This document shows positions 1 through 9,144 of a stretch of DNA of 34,448 bases, piece by piece; positions within the stretch are counted from its first letter, which is position 1, and each line of letters opens with the position of its first letter. Origin of the DNA: Calditrichota bacterium. GTDB taxonomy: Bacteria > Calditrichota > Calditrichia > RBG-13-44-9. The notes beneath the pieces are model-generated. The model saw only the letters and a list, made by a program, of their open reading frames with translations, searched no databases and was not told where the DNA came from. The stretch is taken from assembly GCA_024276455.1 (NCBI GenBank), contig JAJRXE010000091.1, positions 1-34,448 on the forward strand, in the 5' to 3' direction. The position numbers and the translations under genes were made by a program.

Positions 1-3000
1 AAGACCAGTAATACAGGGGTCCCTCGGAGCGGTAGCCGTTGAAATTCCAGGCCACATCGAACCGCAGCAAGAATCCCAGAAAAATAATCCGGGCGCCCAC
101 ACCGTAACCACTGAGAATGTCGTCGAACTGCAATTGTCCCTGCGCATTGCGGGTAAATCCGCGGAAGTCCGAGAAATCCCACCAGTTTCCGCGGCTGTAC
201 CAGGCGCTTCCCACATCGTAAAACAGGGCACCGCGTACATTGAACAGAGAAATGGGCGGAAAACCGATTGTCAAATATTCAATCAGGGGGAAACGAAACT
301 CCATATTCATCAGGAAGAAGCGGTCGCCCACCCGATCGTAGTAGATCGCCCCCCGCAACGGGGTCACAAATTCCGAGAAGAACACGTCGTCAATCCGATC
401 CACCCGGATTCCGATCCGGTATTTGCGGTTGATCCAGTTGTCGATACCACCCAGGAAAAATTGTTGGGCATTTTTTCCGAAGCTGGCTCCGGCAGTTGCC
501 CGAAACGCGAAGCTGTACTGGGCACCCAGCTTGAAGTAACGCCGATAGTCAAACTTGATGGTCTGAAAATCGCGGCCGTCTTTGTTGTATTTGAAACTGG
601 AACGCAGGGTAATAATGTAGCGGGAACCGTCCACCGGCGCCAGAATGCCCCATCGGTAGCCCCACAGGACATTGTCGTGCACGTAATTGAGCTCCGGAAT
701 ACCGGTGCTGACTTTCTCAGTCGGCAAAGGCAGCTCCATATATTCCAGAAACACATTGTACCAAACCAGACTGAAATCCAACCGCTTAAAGCGGTTAAAC
801 GGATAGGAGGCATACCAGAAAGACCCAAAATTGCGGTAGCGGATCAGATCGTACCCGTTGCGCAGGAAGAAGTAAACCAGATGGTAACCGCCCACGCCAA
901 AATTAATGCGATGTTTCAAAAAGTAATAGGCGATGTTGAAGTCGCTGTTGCGTAGGTCAGCCACCAGGTTGGTGTTAATAATAATTTTATGATCGCCCAG
1001 CAAATCGCTGAACGCGAAATACGTATACCCCTGAAAACCGTAAAAGGTATTGTAACCGGCCACCCCGGTTACAAAATCGGGCGAGAACTTCAATTTGTAG
1101 CGGTGTCGCTTATAGTTGCCAAATTCGTCTTTCAACTTCTGCTCGGGCAGTTCCACGTTCCGGGCTGCTTTTTCCCTGGATCGCGGACGGTACTGCCCGA
1201 AAACGTAGTGACTGAAATCCGCCGGGGCTTCCCCTTTCATCTTTTTGGTGGTCTCCGTGGCGGTGGTATCCCCGGAGCTCTCTTCCCGCTGCGGTTCCCA
1301 GAACCGCGAATATACGGGAACCTCCGGACCACGGAGGTCCTGAACGTAACGGGTCGGACGCAACTCCACCGGTTCCACTTCCAGCGGATTGTTCATGAGG
1401 AAAATGTCGAATCCTCCTTTGTAGAAAGTGGAAAACACCATCTTATGAGCGCCACGGTCCCACCCAATCTGAAAAATTCCGGAAATAATATTGGTGACGG
1501 GGTAGTAATCTCCGGTTTCCAGATTCATCAGGTAAAGATTGAAGATGCCGTTTTCGTCGGAGGTGAAGGCAATTTTTTTGCCATCCGGAGAGAAAATGGG
1601 GGTGGCTTCTTCCCAGGGGGTATTGGTTCGGCGCTGCAACTGACCGGTTTGCAAATCCAGAATGTAAATATCGCGGTACTGGTAATCGAAATCGCTCATT
1701 TTAAAATCGGGGGGAATCTGAGAGGCGTCCAGATAGTCCTGGCGATCGGAAACAAAAGCCAGATAACGCCCGTCCGGCGACCAGGCGGGCTGATCGTCGG
1801 TGAAAATGTCGTTGGTCAGCTGCTCAATTTTTCCACTGTCGAGGTGGTAAAGGTAAATATCGCTCTGTCCGTCTTTGTTCCCCACAAAGGCAATTTTACT
1901 TCCGTCCGGCGACCAGGCGGTCGTAAAGGCGCCGTCCAGATTCTTCATGAGATGTTTTTCGATTTTCCCACTGCGAATGTCCACGATGTAAAGGGCATCC
2001 CAGGGACCGCTTTTAGCCGCCAGCACCAGCTTCCTCCCGTCGGGCGAGAAACTCATTCCGGGACGCAGAAAGTGCAGCTCTTCGAAACTCTCGGTCCGCT
2101 GTCCCCGGATTAACACCTTCAACTCCTTCCCATCGATGGCGGAAACCAGGTGAACCTCCTGATAACCGCTCTTGTCGGTGATGTAGGCAATCTTATCTCC
2201 CATGGGAGAAATGGCCGGGCTCACGTTCAGATAATTGCGCCATTTTTCGTGATTGGTAATCCGCTTGGCAATCTCGCGGGGCAACTTGCGGTCGGCGATT
2301 TCCGGGAGGTAAATTCGTTTCAAATAGGTGTGCCATTTCTCAGTAAAATCTTTGTAATCCAGCCCCAGGGTCGATCTCAACACCCGGTTAAAAGCTACTT
2401 TTCCGCGGGATTTGCTGAGAATCTCGCCAATTTTCTCCCGGCCGTACTTTTCGGCAATGAAGCGAAAGACCGAATTGCCTCCCTGATAAACCAGAAACCA
2501 TTCCAGGTACTGCAAAGGGGGAATGTAATTGTTCAACACCGCATCGCGCACAATCATGTCGGTCCGGATGTCCCAACCGACCGACTCGAATTCCGCCAAC
2601 CCCTCGGAAACCCACAGAGGAACCGGGGCCACTTCGCCCATAATCAGCGATTGCACCGATCCGCCGTAAAGCATGTCGTTCATCACGGCATGGACCAGTT
2701 CATGGTGAATAACGTGGCGAAACTGTTCGTACGAGCCCTCGAAAGGAACCACCACCCGGTTTTTGTACAACTCGGTGACCCCACCGATTCCCTCTTCCAG
2801 ATATTCAATCACCACATTGGTTTGCTGCCAGTCGTTGTGGGAATTGTACACAATAATCACCACCCGCTTGCTCAGCTTGTAATTAAAATCCCGACTGATC
2901 TGTTTATACGCTTTCTCGGCGGTCTCGGCAGTAAACTCGGCAATTTTTTCGCCTCCGGGATAATAGTAAATATCGAAGTGCTTGCTCTGAATGTAATACC

Positions 3001-3106
3001 ACTTGAAATTTTTATATTGAATTTTGTTCTTTCCGAACGACTGGGCCTGCACCGGGAGGAAGAAGAGGAAAACAAAGATGGGAAAGAGCAAAATTTTGAA
3101 TTTCAT
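1..3106 (-). CDS. Partial (C-terminus beyond window edge) exported protein: peptidase MA-like gluzincin domain + TolB/PD40 beta-propeller + Omp85/BamA-like C-terminal beta-barrel
   Basis: My translation of the minus strand from ATG at 3104-3106 (RBS aggagg upstream) is open to the window edge, so it is absent from the ORF track. Signal peptide MKFKILLFPIFVFLFFLPVQA; HHELVHAV...LWVSEGLAEFE (HExxH + downstream Glu); repeated SPDGxKIAF motifs (PD40); C-terminal aromatic-rich barrel strands with FFLGG..., YYDRVGDRFFLMNMEFRFPL, NVRGALFYDVGSAW typical of the Omp85 C-terminus. Confidence 0.85.
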   Translation of the reverse strand, partial: MKFKILLFPIFVFLFFLPVQAQSFGKNKIQYKNFKWYYIQSKHFDIYYYPGGEKIAEFTAETAEKAYKQISRDFNYKLSKRVVIIVYNSHNDWQQTNVVIEYLEEGIGGVTELYKNRVVVPFEGSYEQFRHVIHHELVHAVMNDMLYGGSVQSLIMGEVAPVPLWVSEGLAEFESVGWDIRTDMIVRDAVLNNYIPPLQYLEWFLVYQGGNSVFRFIAEKYGREKIGEILSKSRGKVAFNRVLRSTLGLDYKDFTEKWHTYLKRIYLPEIADRKLPREIAKRITNHEKWRNYLNVSPAISPMGDKIAYITDKSGYQEVHLVSAIDGKELKVLIRGQRTESFEELHFLRPGMSFSPDGRKLVLAAKSGPWDALYIVDIRSGKIEKHLMKNLDGAFTTAWSPDGSKIAFVGNKDGQSDIYLYHLDSGKIEQLTNDIFTDDQPAWSPDGRYLAFVSDRQDYLDASQIPPDFKMSDFDYQYRDIYILDLQTGQLQRRTNTPWEEATPIFSPDGKKIAFTSDENGIFNLYLMNLETGDYYPVTNIISGIFQIGWDRGAHKMVFSTFYKGGFDIFLMNNPLEVEPVELRPTRYVQDLRGPEVPVYSRFWEPQREESSGDTTATETTKKMKGEAPADFSHYVFGQYRPRSREKAARNVELPEQKLKDEFGNYKRHRYKLKFSPDFVTGVAGYNTFYGFQGYTYFAFSDLLGDHKIIINTNLVADLRNSDFNIAYYFLKHRINFGVGGYHLVYFFLRNGYDLIRYRNFGSFWYASYPFNRFKRLDFSLVWYNVFLEYMELPLPTEKVSTGIPELNYVHDNVLWGYRWGILAPVDGSRYIITLRSSFKYNKDGRDFQTIKFDYRRYFKLGAQYSFAFRATAGASFGKNAQQFFLGGIDNWINRKYRIGIRVDRIDDVFFSEFVTPLRGAIYYDRVGDRFFLMNMEFRFPLIEYLTIGFPPISLFNVRGALFYDVGSAWYSRGNWWDFSDFRGFTRNAQGQLQFDDILSGYGVGARIIFLGFLLRFDVAWNFNGYRSEGPLYYWS

Positions 3107-3293
3107 CGAACCTCCTAAAAACATTAAAACACCTTGTTTAAGTGTTTAAATCTAAATATTTTATTCCTCGACTACAATATTTTATGTTTTATTTTTTCAA
3201 ATAGATTACATATTTTTTCTTTCAAGTATGAAACCCTCAACAAGGATGCAGGGTTCCTGATTTTATCAGACAATTTTTACGGAGGATTCTTTC

Positions 3294-3686
3294 TTGAGTA
3301 TTGCCAAAATATTTTCGAATCCGTTTCCGAAAGTAGGAATCTTCCTTTTCCTGGCTGTGGGATTTCTTTCCTTTTTAAGTGGTTGCGAGAAGAAAACACC
3401 CGTTCCAGATCAGACACCCTGGCCGGCCATCGTGAAAGACCTCAAGGTCATTCAGGATTTGCGGGTCGCCGATTCCACCAAACGCAGGTACCTCGAACAG
3501 ACTTTGCACCGCTACGGAATAAGCACCCCGGAATATCAGCAATTCGTCAAAGAAATGAAGAAAAAATCCGCCGCCGAAGACATCCAGTTTTTGAAGTCTG
3601 TCGAGCGGCTCTTGCTGAAGGAAATGAAGGCGGAGGCCAAAAAGCAGGTGCCGAAGGTTCCGAAATCTCCGCCGCCGAAGCGGTAA
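3294..3686 (+). CDS. Small lipoprotein (130 aa), possibly DUF4296-like
   Basis: TTG start with ggagg RBS 5' of it; lipobox FLSFLSGC; short helical mature part. DUF4296 resemblance is weak and by eye only. Confidence 0.65.
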   Translation: MSIAKIFSNPFPKVGIFLFLAVGFLSFLSGCEKKTPVPDQTPWPAIVKDLKVIQDLRVADSTKRRYLEQTLHRYGISTPEYQQFVKEMKKKSAAEDIQFLKSVERLLLKEMKAEAKKQVPKVPKSPPPKR

Positions 3687-3758
3687 CGCTTTTCCCTCCC
3701 GCAGCGCATTAAAAATGCCCCCCCGGCCAATTTCCCCGGTACCGGGTCAATTAAAAAA

Positions 3759-3786
3759 GCCCGGCGGGGAGGTCCCCAACCGGGCT
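3759..3786 (-). terminator. Rho-independent terminator for the fumarase gene
   Basis: Minus-strand read AGCCCGGTTGGGGACCTCCCCGCCGGGCTTTTTT: GC-rich nested hairpin followed by a T tract, 20 nt past the fumarase stop. Confidence 0.85.
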
Positions 3787-3805
3787 GAGGCTCCGAAGTC
3801 CCTGT

Positions 3806-5329
3806 TTATTTTTCCAGAAGCGATTTCAGCTTCTCTTTGGCCAGTTTTTCCACCTTTTCATGGAGCGAATTGTTGTGGCTGTCCATGGTGACCACCACCG
3901 GGAAATTTTCCACCTCGAAGTGCCAGACGGCTTCGGGACTGCCGAACTCTTCCAGGTACACCCCTTTCACCTTTTTAATTGCTTTGGCGTAAATCTGGGC
4001 CGCTCCGCCGATGGCATGGAAATACACCGCTCCGTATTTATTGCAGGCTTCCAGGGTGTTCTTGCCCATGCCGCCCTTACCGATTACACCGCGCAGATTA
4101 AAGCGGCGAATCACTTCCGCCTGGTACGGTTCTTCCCGGATGGAGGTGGTCGGACCCGCCGCCATCACTTTCCACTCGTCGCCCTCTTTTACAATCACCG
4201 GGCCGCAGTGGTAAATAATGCCGCCCTTAATGACGTCCAGGTCGCCGCCGTCGTAGAGGTAGCGGTGCACGGCATCCCGACCGGTAAACATGTCGCCGTT
4301 CAGCAGCACCACATCCCCCACTTTCAGACTGCGAATATCCTCTTCGGAAATCGGCGTGTGGAGCACCTTTACGTTCGAGGCATCGAAGGTAATCTCTTCG
4401 GCCAGCTTGGAGTAATCCACCTCGAACTCGCCCGGTTTCTGGTACAACCATTCCTTCACATTGCCTTCCAGGTCCAGAATGAATCCCCGTCGGCGATAGG
4501 CCCAGCACATGTAAGCAATGCTAACAAAATACGAAGCCGGCAACCGATTCAGGTAGTCAATCTTGATGCCACCCAGGGTAAACTTACCGCCGAATCCCAT
4601 GGGCCCGATTTCCAGCTCGTTGGCTTCCTGCATGATTTCCTGCTCCAAACGGGCGAGCTCCTCGTACTCATTAATGTCGTCCAGTTTACGCAGCAGTTGT
4701 TTTTTGGCCTGGGAATACCCGGTGGCGCGATCGCCGCCAATGCACACGCCTAAAAAGCCCGGACTGCACCCTTTCCCCTGCGCCTGCACCAGGGCGTCCA
4801 GAATTACCGCTTTTACGCCTTCCAGGTCGCGCCCGAATTTTTTACCGTTAATGGTGGCTGGCAATTTGTACTGGGAACTCATATTCTCGCAGCCGCCGCC
4901 TTTCAGAATCAGCCGCACGTCCACATCGTCGCCGCGGGTTTGTTCAAAATAAAACACCGGGCTCCCTTTACCCAGGTTGTTACCCGTGTTTTTCCCTTTC
5001 AGGGTGTCCACGGAATTTTGCCGCAGATAGCCCCGCTCGGTGGCAATCACCACCGCTTCTTCGGCCGCTTTCTGGAACAGTAATTGATCGTATCCAACCG
5101 GACATTTCACGTAAAAGGTAATCGTTCCGGTGTCCTGGCAGATGGGCAAAGAGCGTTTCTTCGCCAACCCGACGTTTTGAATAATCATATCCATGGCCAT
5201 CTCCGCCATGGAGCTTTTCGCTTCCAGATTCTTCTTTAAATTCAATACCTCTTCAACGTCCGGGGGTAAATAAGCCGAGGTTCTGCGAATTAACTCCAGC
5301 AAATTGTCCCGTAAAGCTTCGTAGTTCAT
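3806..5329 (-). CDS. Class I (iron-sulfur) fumarate hydratase, fused alpha and beta parts
   Basis: 507 aa; PICQDTGTITFYVK, KGGGCENMSS, GVCIGGDRATGYSQAKK, beta part GDVVLLNGDMFTGRDAVHRYL, CGPVIV, AAGPTTSIREEPY, GKGGMGKNTL. RBS aggagga. Confidence 0.93.
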   Translation of the reverse strand: MNYEALRDNLLELIRRTSAYLPPDVEEVLNLKKNLEAKSSMAEMAMDMIIQNVGLAKKRSLPICQDTGTITFYVKCPVGYDQLLFQKAAEEAVVIATERGYLRQNSVDTLKGKNTGNNLGKGSPVFYFEQTRGDDVDVRLILKGGGCENMSSQYKLPATINGKKFGRDLEGVKAVILDALVQAQGKGCSPGFLGVCIGGDRATGYSQAKKQLLRKLDDINEYEELARLEQEIMQEANELEIGPMGFGGKFTLGGIKIDYLNRLPASYFVSIAYMCWAYRRRGFILDLEGNVKEWLYQKPGEFEVDYSKLAEEITFDASNVKVLHTPISEEDIRSLKVGDVVLLNGDMFTGRDAVHRYLYDGGDLDVIKGGIIYHCGPVIVKEGDEWKVMAAGPTTSIREEPYQAEVIRRFNLRGVIGKGGMGKNTLEACNKYGAVYFHAIGGAAQIYAKAIKKVKGVYLEEFGSPEAVWHFEVENFPVVVTMDSHNNSLHEKVEKLAKEKLKSLLEK

Positions 5330-5715
5330 GGTGTGATCCTCCTCGCGATTAAATTTTTTCTAAAATTAAATTAAGAAAAAATTCCTAAAATTCAAGAAAT
5401 GAAAACAATTTACGGGAAAGAAATTACCAGGCGCCCAGCGCCTGCCTTCTTTTCCCTCGAAGCAGCCGAACCGGTAGTCAACAAACCAGCAAGCCGGAAC
5501 AACCCGTTTTCCCATTTTGGCAAGTCCTTATTTTTAATAAAATTAAACCGTCTCATTTTTAAGGAACAAAATTCAATATTTCTTGACTCATTTTCCATCC
5601 TTTCATTAAAAAAACGATTCCGGCGCAAAGACGGGAAGGTTTCGCGTTTTTTGAAAAACATTTCACAGTGTGACGGGTATGTCGCCCGGGCCGTGAAAAC
5701 GACTGCGCCGGCCGC

Positions 5716-6621
5716 TTACAGATTAAACGCCACCGAAAAACGGTGCCCGTTGCCCAAATCATTGCTAAAGGGACTCAAACTGTAATCCAGACGGATGCCG
5801 GAACGAAAGAATCCCAAACCGAGGGTCCAGTTGCGGGAATCCATTCCGTTCAACCAACCGCCTCGCAGCGCCAGATGCCGAAACAGTAGCAATTCCATTC
5901 CCAGATGGGTTTGCAGGGTTTCTTCCAGCGGTTTCAGCAGATCGAGGGCCAGATTGGCGGTAAACGTCGGGGTCCGAAAGCGAACGGGCAGGAGGACTCC
6001 CAACCGCACCAGGGCGGGCAGGCGGGTCTCTTCGGCCAGAAGACGATTCATTTTGCCACCATTCTGGAACACCAGGGCCACCCGGGCATCGTTAAATGGC
6101 AAACGGTAGTTGGCACCCAGATCGATCGCAAAACCGTTGGCGTTTTCAATAAATATTTTCTCGTACAAGTACTTTACCGTTACTCCCAGCGAGAAATTCT
6201 CTTTTAGCAAACGGGAGTAACTAATTCCCAACGAGAGGTAATTGGCCGAGGTTTTTTCCAGCGGCTGCGGCGTGGGCGTGGAACGCACCGCAATGTCGCC
6301 AATGTTAAAGCTGTACACATGAAATCCCCACACGCCCGCACCCTGTTTTAAGGCCAGCGCGGCAAATTCTCCCCGAATTCCCTGTACCCACTCGGTGTGA
6401 TTAAAAATTACTTCCGAGGAAGACGTTTGGTTTAATCCGGCGGGATTCCAATACGTTGCCGCCGCCCCACTCGCCAGAGCGGTGTACGCTTCGCCCATTC
6501 CGGTTGAACGGGCATCGATGGGAATTTTCAAAAAAGAGAGCCCTGTGGAACCGGCATCGCCGGCCAGCAAGGCCTGGTTCAAAAGACCCAACAACCAAAA
6601 CAATGCAACTAACTTTCTCAT
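5716..6621 (-). CDS. PorV/PorQ-family outer membrane barrel protein (UPF0164-like)
   Basis: Signal peptide; N-terminal SFLKIPIDARSTGMGEAYTALASGAAATYWNPAGL motif characteristic of the family; beta-barrel periodicity. Confidence 0.82.
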   Translation of the reverse strand: MRKLVALFWLLGLLNQALLAGDAGSTGLSFLKIPIDARSTGMGEAYTALASGAAATYWNPAGLNQTSSSEVIFNHTEWVQGIRGEFAALALKQGAGVWGFHVYSFNIGDIAVRSTPTPQPLEKTSANYLSLGISYSRLLKENFSLGVTVKYLYEKIFIENANGFAIDLGANYRLPFNDARVALVFQNGGKMNRLLAEETRLPALVRLGVLLPVRFRTPTFTANLALDLLKPLEETLQTHLGMELLLFRHLALRGGWLNGMDSRNWTLGLGFFRSGIRLDYSLSPFSNDLGNGHRFSVAFNL

Positions 6622-6670
6622 ATATCCCTCAACATTTTCTACTGTGACCCGTCATTTTTCTTGCTAATCT

Positions 6671-7606
6671 TTAAAATAAAAACGTCCAGGTAAAAATGTG
6701 GCTGGCACCTTCGTCGATAATGGAACTGGTAAAACCGTAATCCAGCAGCGCATGAATCCCGAAGCCGGTTTTAATTTCCACCCCACCGCCAACGGTGAAA
6801 TGATCTTTATCGTACCCCACGCGCAGCGCCGCCATGGGCACCCGGGCTTCCAGACCAATGTGGTGAGCCTTCTCCCCTTTGTTGCTCCACTCAAAATCGT
6901 ACGCCAGCCGCAACCAGCGCCAGGGCGAAACGGCGTACAGTCCCAGGCGATTGGAAAGCGGGAAACGGTTGACGATGGTCATTCCCCGTTCGAAAATTTT
7001 GTCGGAATTGGATTCCAGTTTCCCGTTAATATCTTTGATCTGGTATCCCAGCGCCAACCAGGAAAACGCCTTGAAAAAAATACCCACATCGCCGCCCAAT
7101 CCCTTCCCGGTGTAGTCGAAACTGCCGTCCGGTCCGCTTAATTTTTCCAGCAAGTATTTGGCAGAAAGCCCAATGGAAAGGCGGTTTTTCAGAAATTCCA
7201 GTCCAAAGGAAAAATAGAAAGCGTGTAAACCGTGTGAGATTTCACCGGTACGCACTCCGGACGAATTGTAGGCGGAAATGTCCTTTACGCCGCTGTAAAT
7301 CCAGCCCAGAGCAATGCCGGCACTGGGCCGAATTGGGGTTGCGAACCCGATGTAATTGAATCGCCTATCCAACGACAGGAAGCTGTAGGAGAGGTTCACC
7401 TGCCGCTGGTTTAAAAAAGGCAAGCCGGCCGGATTGTAAAAAAAACCCAGACCATTGTCGGGCGAAGCAACCTGAGCGTTTCCCATGGAAATTCCCCGGG
7501 CACCCAGACCAATTCGTAAATAAGAACCGGCAAATCCGCCATTTCCTTCCGCCCAGAGGGAGGCACTATATACGATTATAATGAGCAAAACGGTTGTCCA
7601 TCTCAT
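6671..7606 (-). CDS. PorV/PorQ-family outer membrane barrel protein (UPF0164-like), second copy
   Basis: Signal peptide; SYLRIGLGARGISMGNAQVASPDNGLGFFYNPAGL motif; ends in barrel strand HIFTWTFLF. Confidence 0.82.
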   Translation of the reverse strand: MRWTTVLLIIIVYSASLWAEGNGGFAGSYLRIGLGARGISMGNAQVASPDNGLGFFYNPAGLPFLNQRQVNLSYSFLSLDRRFNYIGFATPIRPSAGIALGWIYSGVKDISAYNSSGVRTGEISHGLHAFYFSFGLEFLKNRLSIGLSAKYLLEKLSGPDGSFDYTGKGLGGDVGIFFKAFSWLALGYQIKDINGKLESNSDKIFERGMTIVNRFPLSNRLGLYAVSPWRWLRLAYDFEWSNKGEKAHHIGLEARVPMAALRVGYDKDHFTVGGGVEIKTGFGIHALLDYGFTSSIIDEGASHIFTWTFLF

Positions 7607-7619
7607 AAATTGTTTTCCT

Positions 7620-9122
7620 TTAATTAATGACTACAATTTTACCCCAGGTTACTTTATCCTGAATGTGGGCGCGAAAAAAGTACACCCCATTGTCCACCAG
7701 GCGTCCGTTACTATCTCTCCCGTCCCAGGCAAGGGAGCGGTCTGAACCGGGGGAAACGGGACCGGCCTCGGTTTTCGTCAGGGTAACGACTTTTTCCAGC
7801 GCAAAGTTAAAGATTTCGATTTCCACGGTGGTGGGAGCCGAAATATCGTACTGGAAACGGATGTAATTTCCCCGCGCCGGAGAGAACGGATTCGGATAGG
7901 CGTACACCGCCGGATCGGTTCGTTCGGTGGTGGAAACAAAACTGCGAAAGATGGTCCAGGTAAAGCCGTTGTCCGCCGTCATGGCCAGTCCGTCGCTGCT
8001 CCCCACCCAGAGCCGATGTTGAACGCCCTGCAGCGGCGAGGTGGCGACGGAATAGAAATAATTGGTCAACAACTGTTCGCCGGTTTGACTGTCCACGATG
8101 GCGGGAAACTGGTACCAGCTTTTACCGCCGTCCACCGATTTAAAGACGCCTTTTTCGGTGGCCACGTAGGTAACGGAATCGTAAAAAGCAATATTGCGAG
8201 GGAAAGCGCCGTCGCTGAGTTCCTCTTTCAGGCAGATTTCCCAGGTTTGTCCGCCATCCGGAGTTTTACTGATGGCAAAATATTCGTTGCCTCCGGTGGG
8301 CAGGGTTGCCGCCCACACGCTGCCGTCCCAGGGATTATAGGCCAGGGCAATACACCAATTCCCGGAAATCCCTCCCGGTTCCGGCTCGCCATTCTCCACC
8401 CGAAATCGGGTCCAGGTTTGCCCACCGTCGATGGATTTGCTAATTCCATCTGCGGTGCCCACCCAGATGTTCCCGTTTTCCGCCATGACGGCGAAGCCCC
8501 GATGGTTGAGGTAATCCAGCGCGCTGAAAGGTTTGCCGTCCGTGGTTACCACCTCCCAGGTCTGTCCTCCGTCCAGGGAACGCCGGATTCCCCCTCCAAA
8601 GCTGGCAATCCAGATCTGATTGTCCAGAAAGGCAATGTCGAAGGTTACGTTTTGCACTGCCGTGGTGGTGGGACGCTTTCCGTTCAGGGTGTCGTCGCGG
8701 GCATCCCGGGGCTGGGGAATGAAAACCCATTCACTGCTCCCGGGAGGCAGGTACCGTAACCCACCGCCAACCGCCAGGCTTTGTCCCTCTTCCACGGTGG
8801 TGTCGTAGGCGGTGGCAATCCAGATGGTGCCGTCCGCCGCGACGGCCAGCGCAGATATTCCGCCTTTGCCGCCGTATTCCGTGGGAGTAAAATTCTGCCA
8901 GCTGCTTCCAAGGTCCCGGGTAACGCTTAAACCGAAGCCGGTTGCCGCGTAAAGTACCCCGTCCTGCCAGACCAGATCAGTCACTCCATTACCCACCAAT
9001 CCGTTGCTATCCGGTTCCTCCTGGAACAGTTTAAAATTGGTCATTATTTGGGAAACGGCGGGACTGTGCACCCACAGCAGCACTCCCAGCGTCAAATAAA
9101 TCAGATTGCGAGTCGCTTTCAT
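7620..9122 (-). CDS. Secreted BNR/YCF48-type repeat protein with C-terminal FlgD-Ig / T9SS-type sorting domain
   Basis: Signal peptide ...HSPAVS; at least six D(G/L/N)GxxW motifs (DLGSSW, DGGQTW x3, DGGKSW, DNGFTW); C-terminal YPNPFSPARGNYIRFQYDISAPTTVEIEIFNFALEKV...WDGRDSNGRLVDNGVYFFRAHI...GKIVVIN. Confidence 0.88.
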   Translation of the reverse strand: MKATRNLIYLTLGVLLWVHSPAVSQIMTNFKLFQEEPDSNGLVGNGVTDLVWQDGVLYAATGFGLSVTRDLGSSWQNFTPTEYGGKGGISALAVAADGTIWIATAYDTTVEEGQSLAVGGGLRYLPPGSSEWVFIPQPRDARDDTLNGKRPTTTAVQNVTFDIAFLDNQIWIASFGGGIRRSLDGGQTWEVVTTDGKPFSALDYLNHRGFAVMAENGNIWVGTADGISKSIDGGQTWTRFRVENGEPEPGGISGNWCIALAYNPWDGSVWAATLPTGGNEYFAISKTPDGGQTWEICLKEELSDGAFPRNIAFYDSVTYVATEKGVFKSVDGGKSWYQFPAIVDSQTGEQLLTNYFYSVATSPLQGVQHRLWVGSSDGLAMTADNGFTWTIFRSFVSTTERTDPAVYAYPNPFSPARGNYIRFQYDISAPTTVEIEIFNFALEKVVTLTKTEAGPVSPGSDRSLAWDGRDSNGRLVDNGVYFFRAHIQDKVTWGKIVVIN

Positions 9123-9144
9123 ATTTTCCTCAAAAAGTTTTCAA

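Noticed and set aside
134-3118. Three long plus-strand ORFs (134-955, 989-2113, 2150-3118)
   Set aside because: Antisense to the continuous minus-strand barrel-fusion gene, with no recognisable domains; shadows of its codon bias.
3134-3712. 192-aa plus-strand ORF
   Set aside because: Different frame over the lipoprotein gene; begins in the AT-rich intergenic region with no RBS and has no domain, whereas 3294-3686 has RBS, signal and lipobox.
3735-3746. CCCGGTACCGGG palindrome near the lipoprotein stop
   Set aside because: Only 12 bp, no T tract on the plus strand; could be chance next to the clear minus-strand terminator.
3860-4753. 297-aa plus-strand ORF
   Set aside because: Antisense to fumarase; no domain signature.
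5399-5785. 128-aa ORF in the gap between fumarase and the PorV-like gene
   Set aside because: Runs into the PorV-like gene on the other strand, has no RBS or domain; the gap is more likely promoter/UTR.
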